Below, piece after piece: positions 6,501 through 6,515 of a stretch of DNA of 6,515 nucleotides; within the stretch, counting starts at the first letter, position 1, and each line of letters starts with the position of its first letter. A model generated the notes under the pieces. The model saw only the letters and a list, made by a program, of their open reading frames with translations. It was not told the origin of the DNA and made no database searches. Made by a program: the position numbers and the translations under genes. Source of the stretch: Betaproteobacteria bacterium UBA6910 (GTDB lineage: Bacteria; Pseudomonadota; Gammaproteobacteria; Burkholderiales; UBA6910); NCBI GenBank assembly GCA_002451065.1, contig DKBC01000111.1, positions 1 through 6,515 on the forward strand. Reading direction: 5' to 3'.

Positions 6501-6515
6501 CGAAGAACTTTCGGG

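Larger units (their letters stand above)
6266..6515 (-). other. Upstream region / probable 5' leader of the ChaN-PDZ gene, no gene seen
   Basis: About 250 bases to the right edge without a convincing coding region; the short open frames here have arginine/proline-rich shadow composition and no family resemblance. It must hold the promoter of the - strand gene pair unless the operon begins outside the window. I found no clear -35/-10 pair, which is common in GC-rich DNA. It contains four inverted repeats listed separately and two copies of the octamer AGGAAAGG. I compared it by eye with the common riboswitch classes (cobalamin, c-di-GMP, TPP, SAM, glycine) and could not match any. Confidence 0.5.

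Noticed and set aside
6392..6507. Direct repeat CGCGAAGAA at 6392-6400 and 6499-6507
   Set aside because: Nine bases, 107 bases apart, no flanking similarity; not enough to call a repeat element or binding site.

Overview
The window is GC-rich, gene-dense bacterial DNA. Protein-level resemblance (a CysRS close in sequence to the enterobacterial enzyme, a proton-coupled POT transporter, exported proteins with Gram-negative style signal peptides) suggests a proteobacterium, probably beta- or gammaproteobacterial. I cannot name a genus. I see no mobile elements, CRISPR arrays, tRNA or rRNA genes, and all five genes look intact apart from the one cut by the left edge.

Left half, + strand (1-3064): the 3' part of cysS (cysteinyl-tRNA synthetase, first ~70 residues outside the window) is followed after 4 bases by a GTG-started gene for a small single-helix membrane-anchored protein of unknown function. 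After a 60-base gap comes a POT/PTR-family peptide/H+ symporter. The first two genes are probably co-transcribed; the transporter may belong to the same run.

Right half, - strand (6265 back to 3069): a ChaN-like (DUF399, Tiki-superfamily) protein with a C-terminal PDZ domain is followed, with a 4-base GTGA start/stop overlap, by a large exported M1-like metallopeptidase. Both carry signal peptides and should work outside the cytoplasm, so this pair is a probable two-gene periplasmic unit. The peptidase keeps the zinc site (HEVLH plus a downstream Glu) and the catalytic Tyr region. It lacks the GxMEN glutamate that defines true M1 aminopeptidases and carries an unassigned C-terminal domain. 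The two convergent gene sets meet with stop codons only 4 bases apart.

Right edge (6266-6515): about 250 bases without a convincing gene lie upstream of the ChaN-like gene. They hold a strong Shine-Dalgarno sequence, a second upstream copy of the same octamer, and four inverted repeats that could form consecutive hairpins in the leader RNA. This pair and its leader are the parts most worth a second look; the rest is ordinary housekeeping or transport content.
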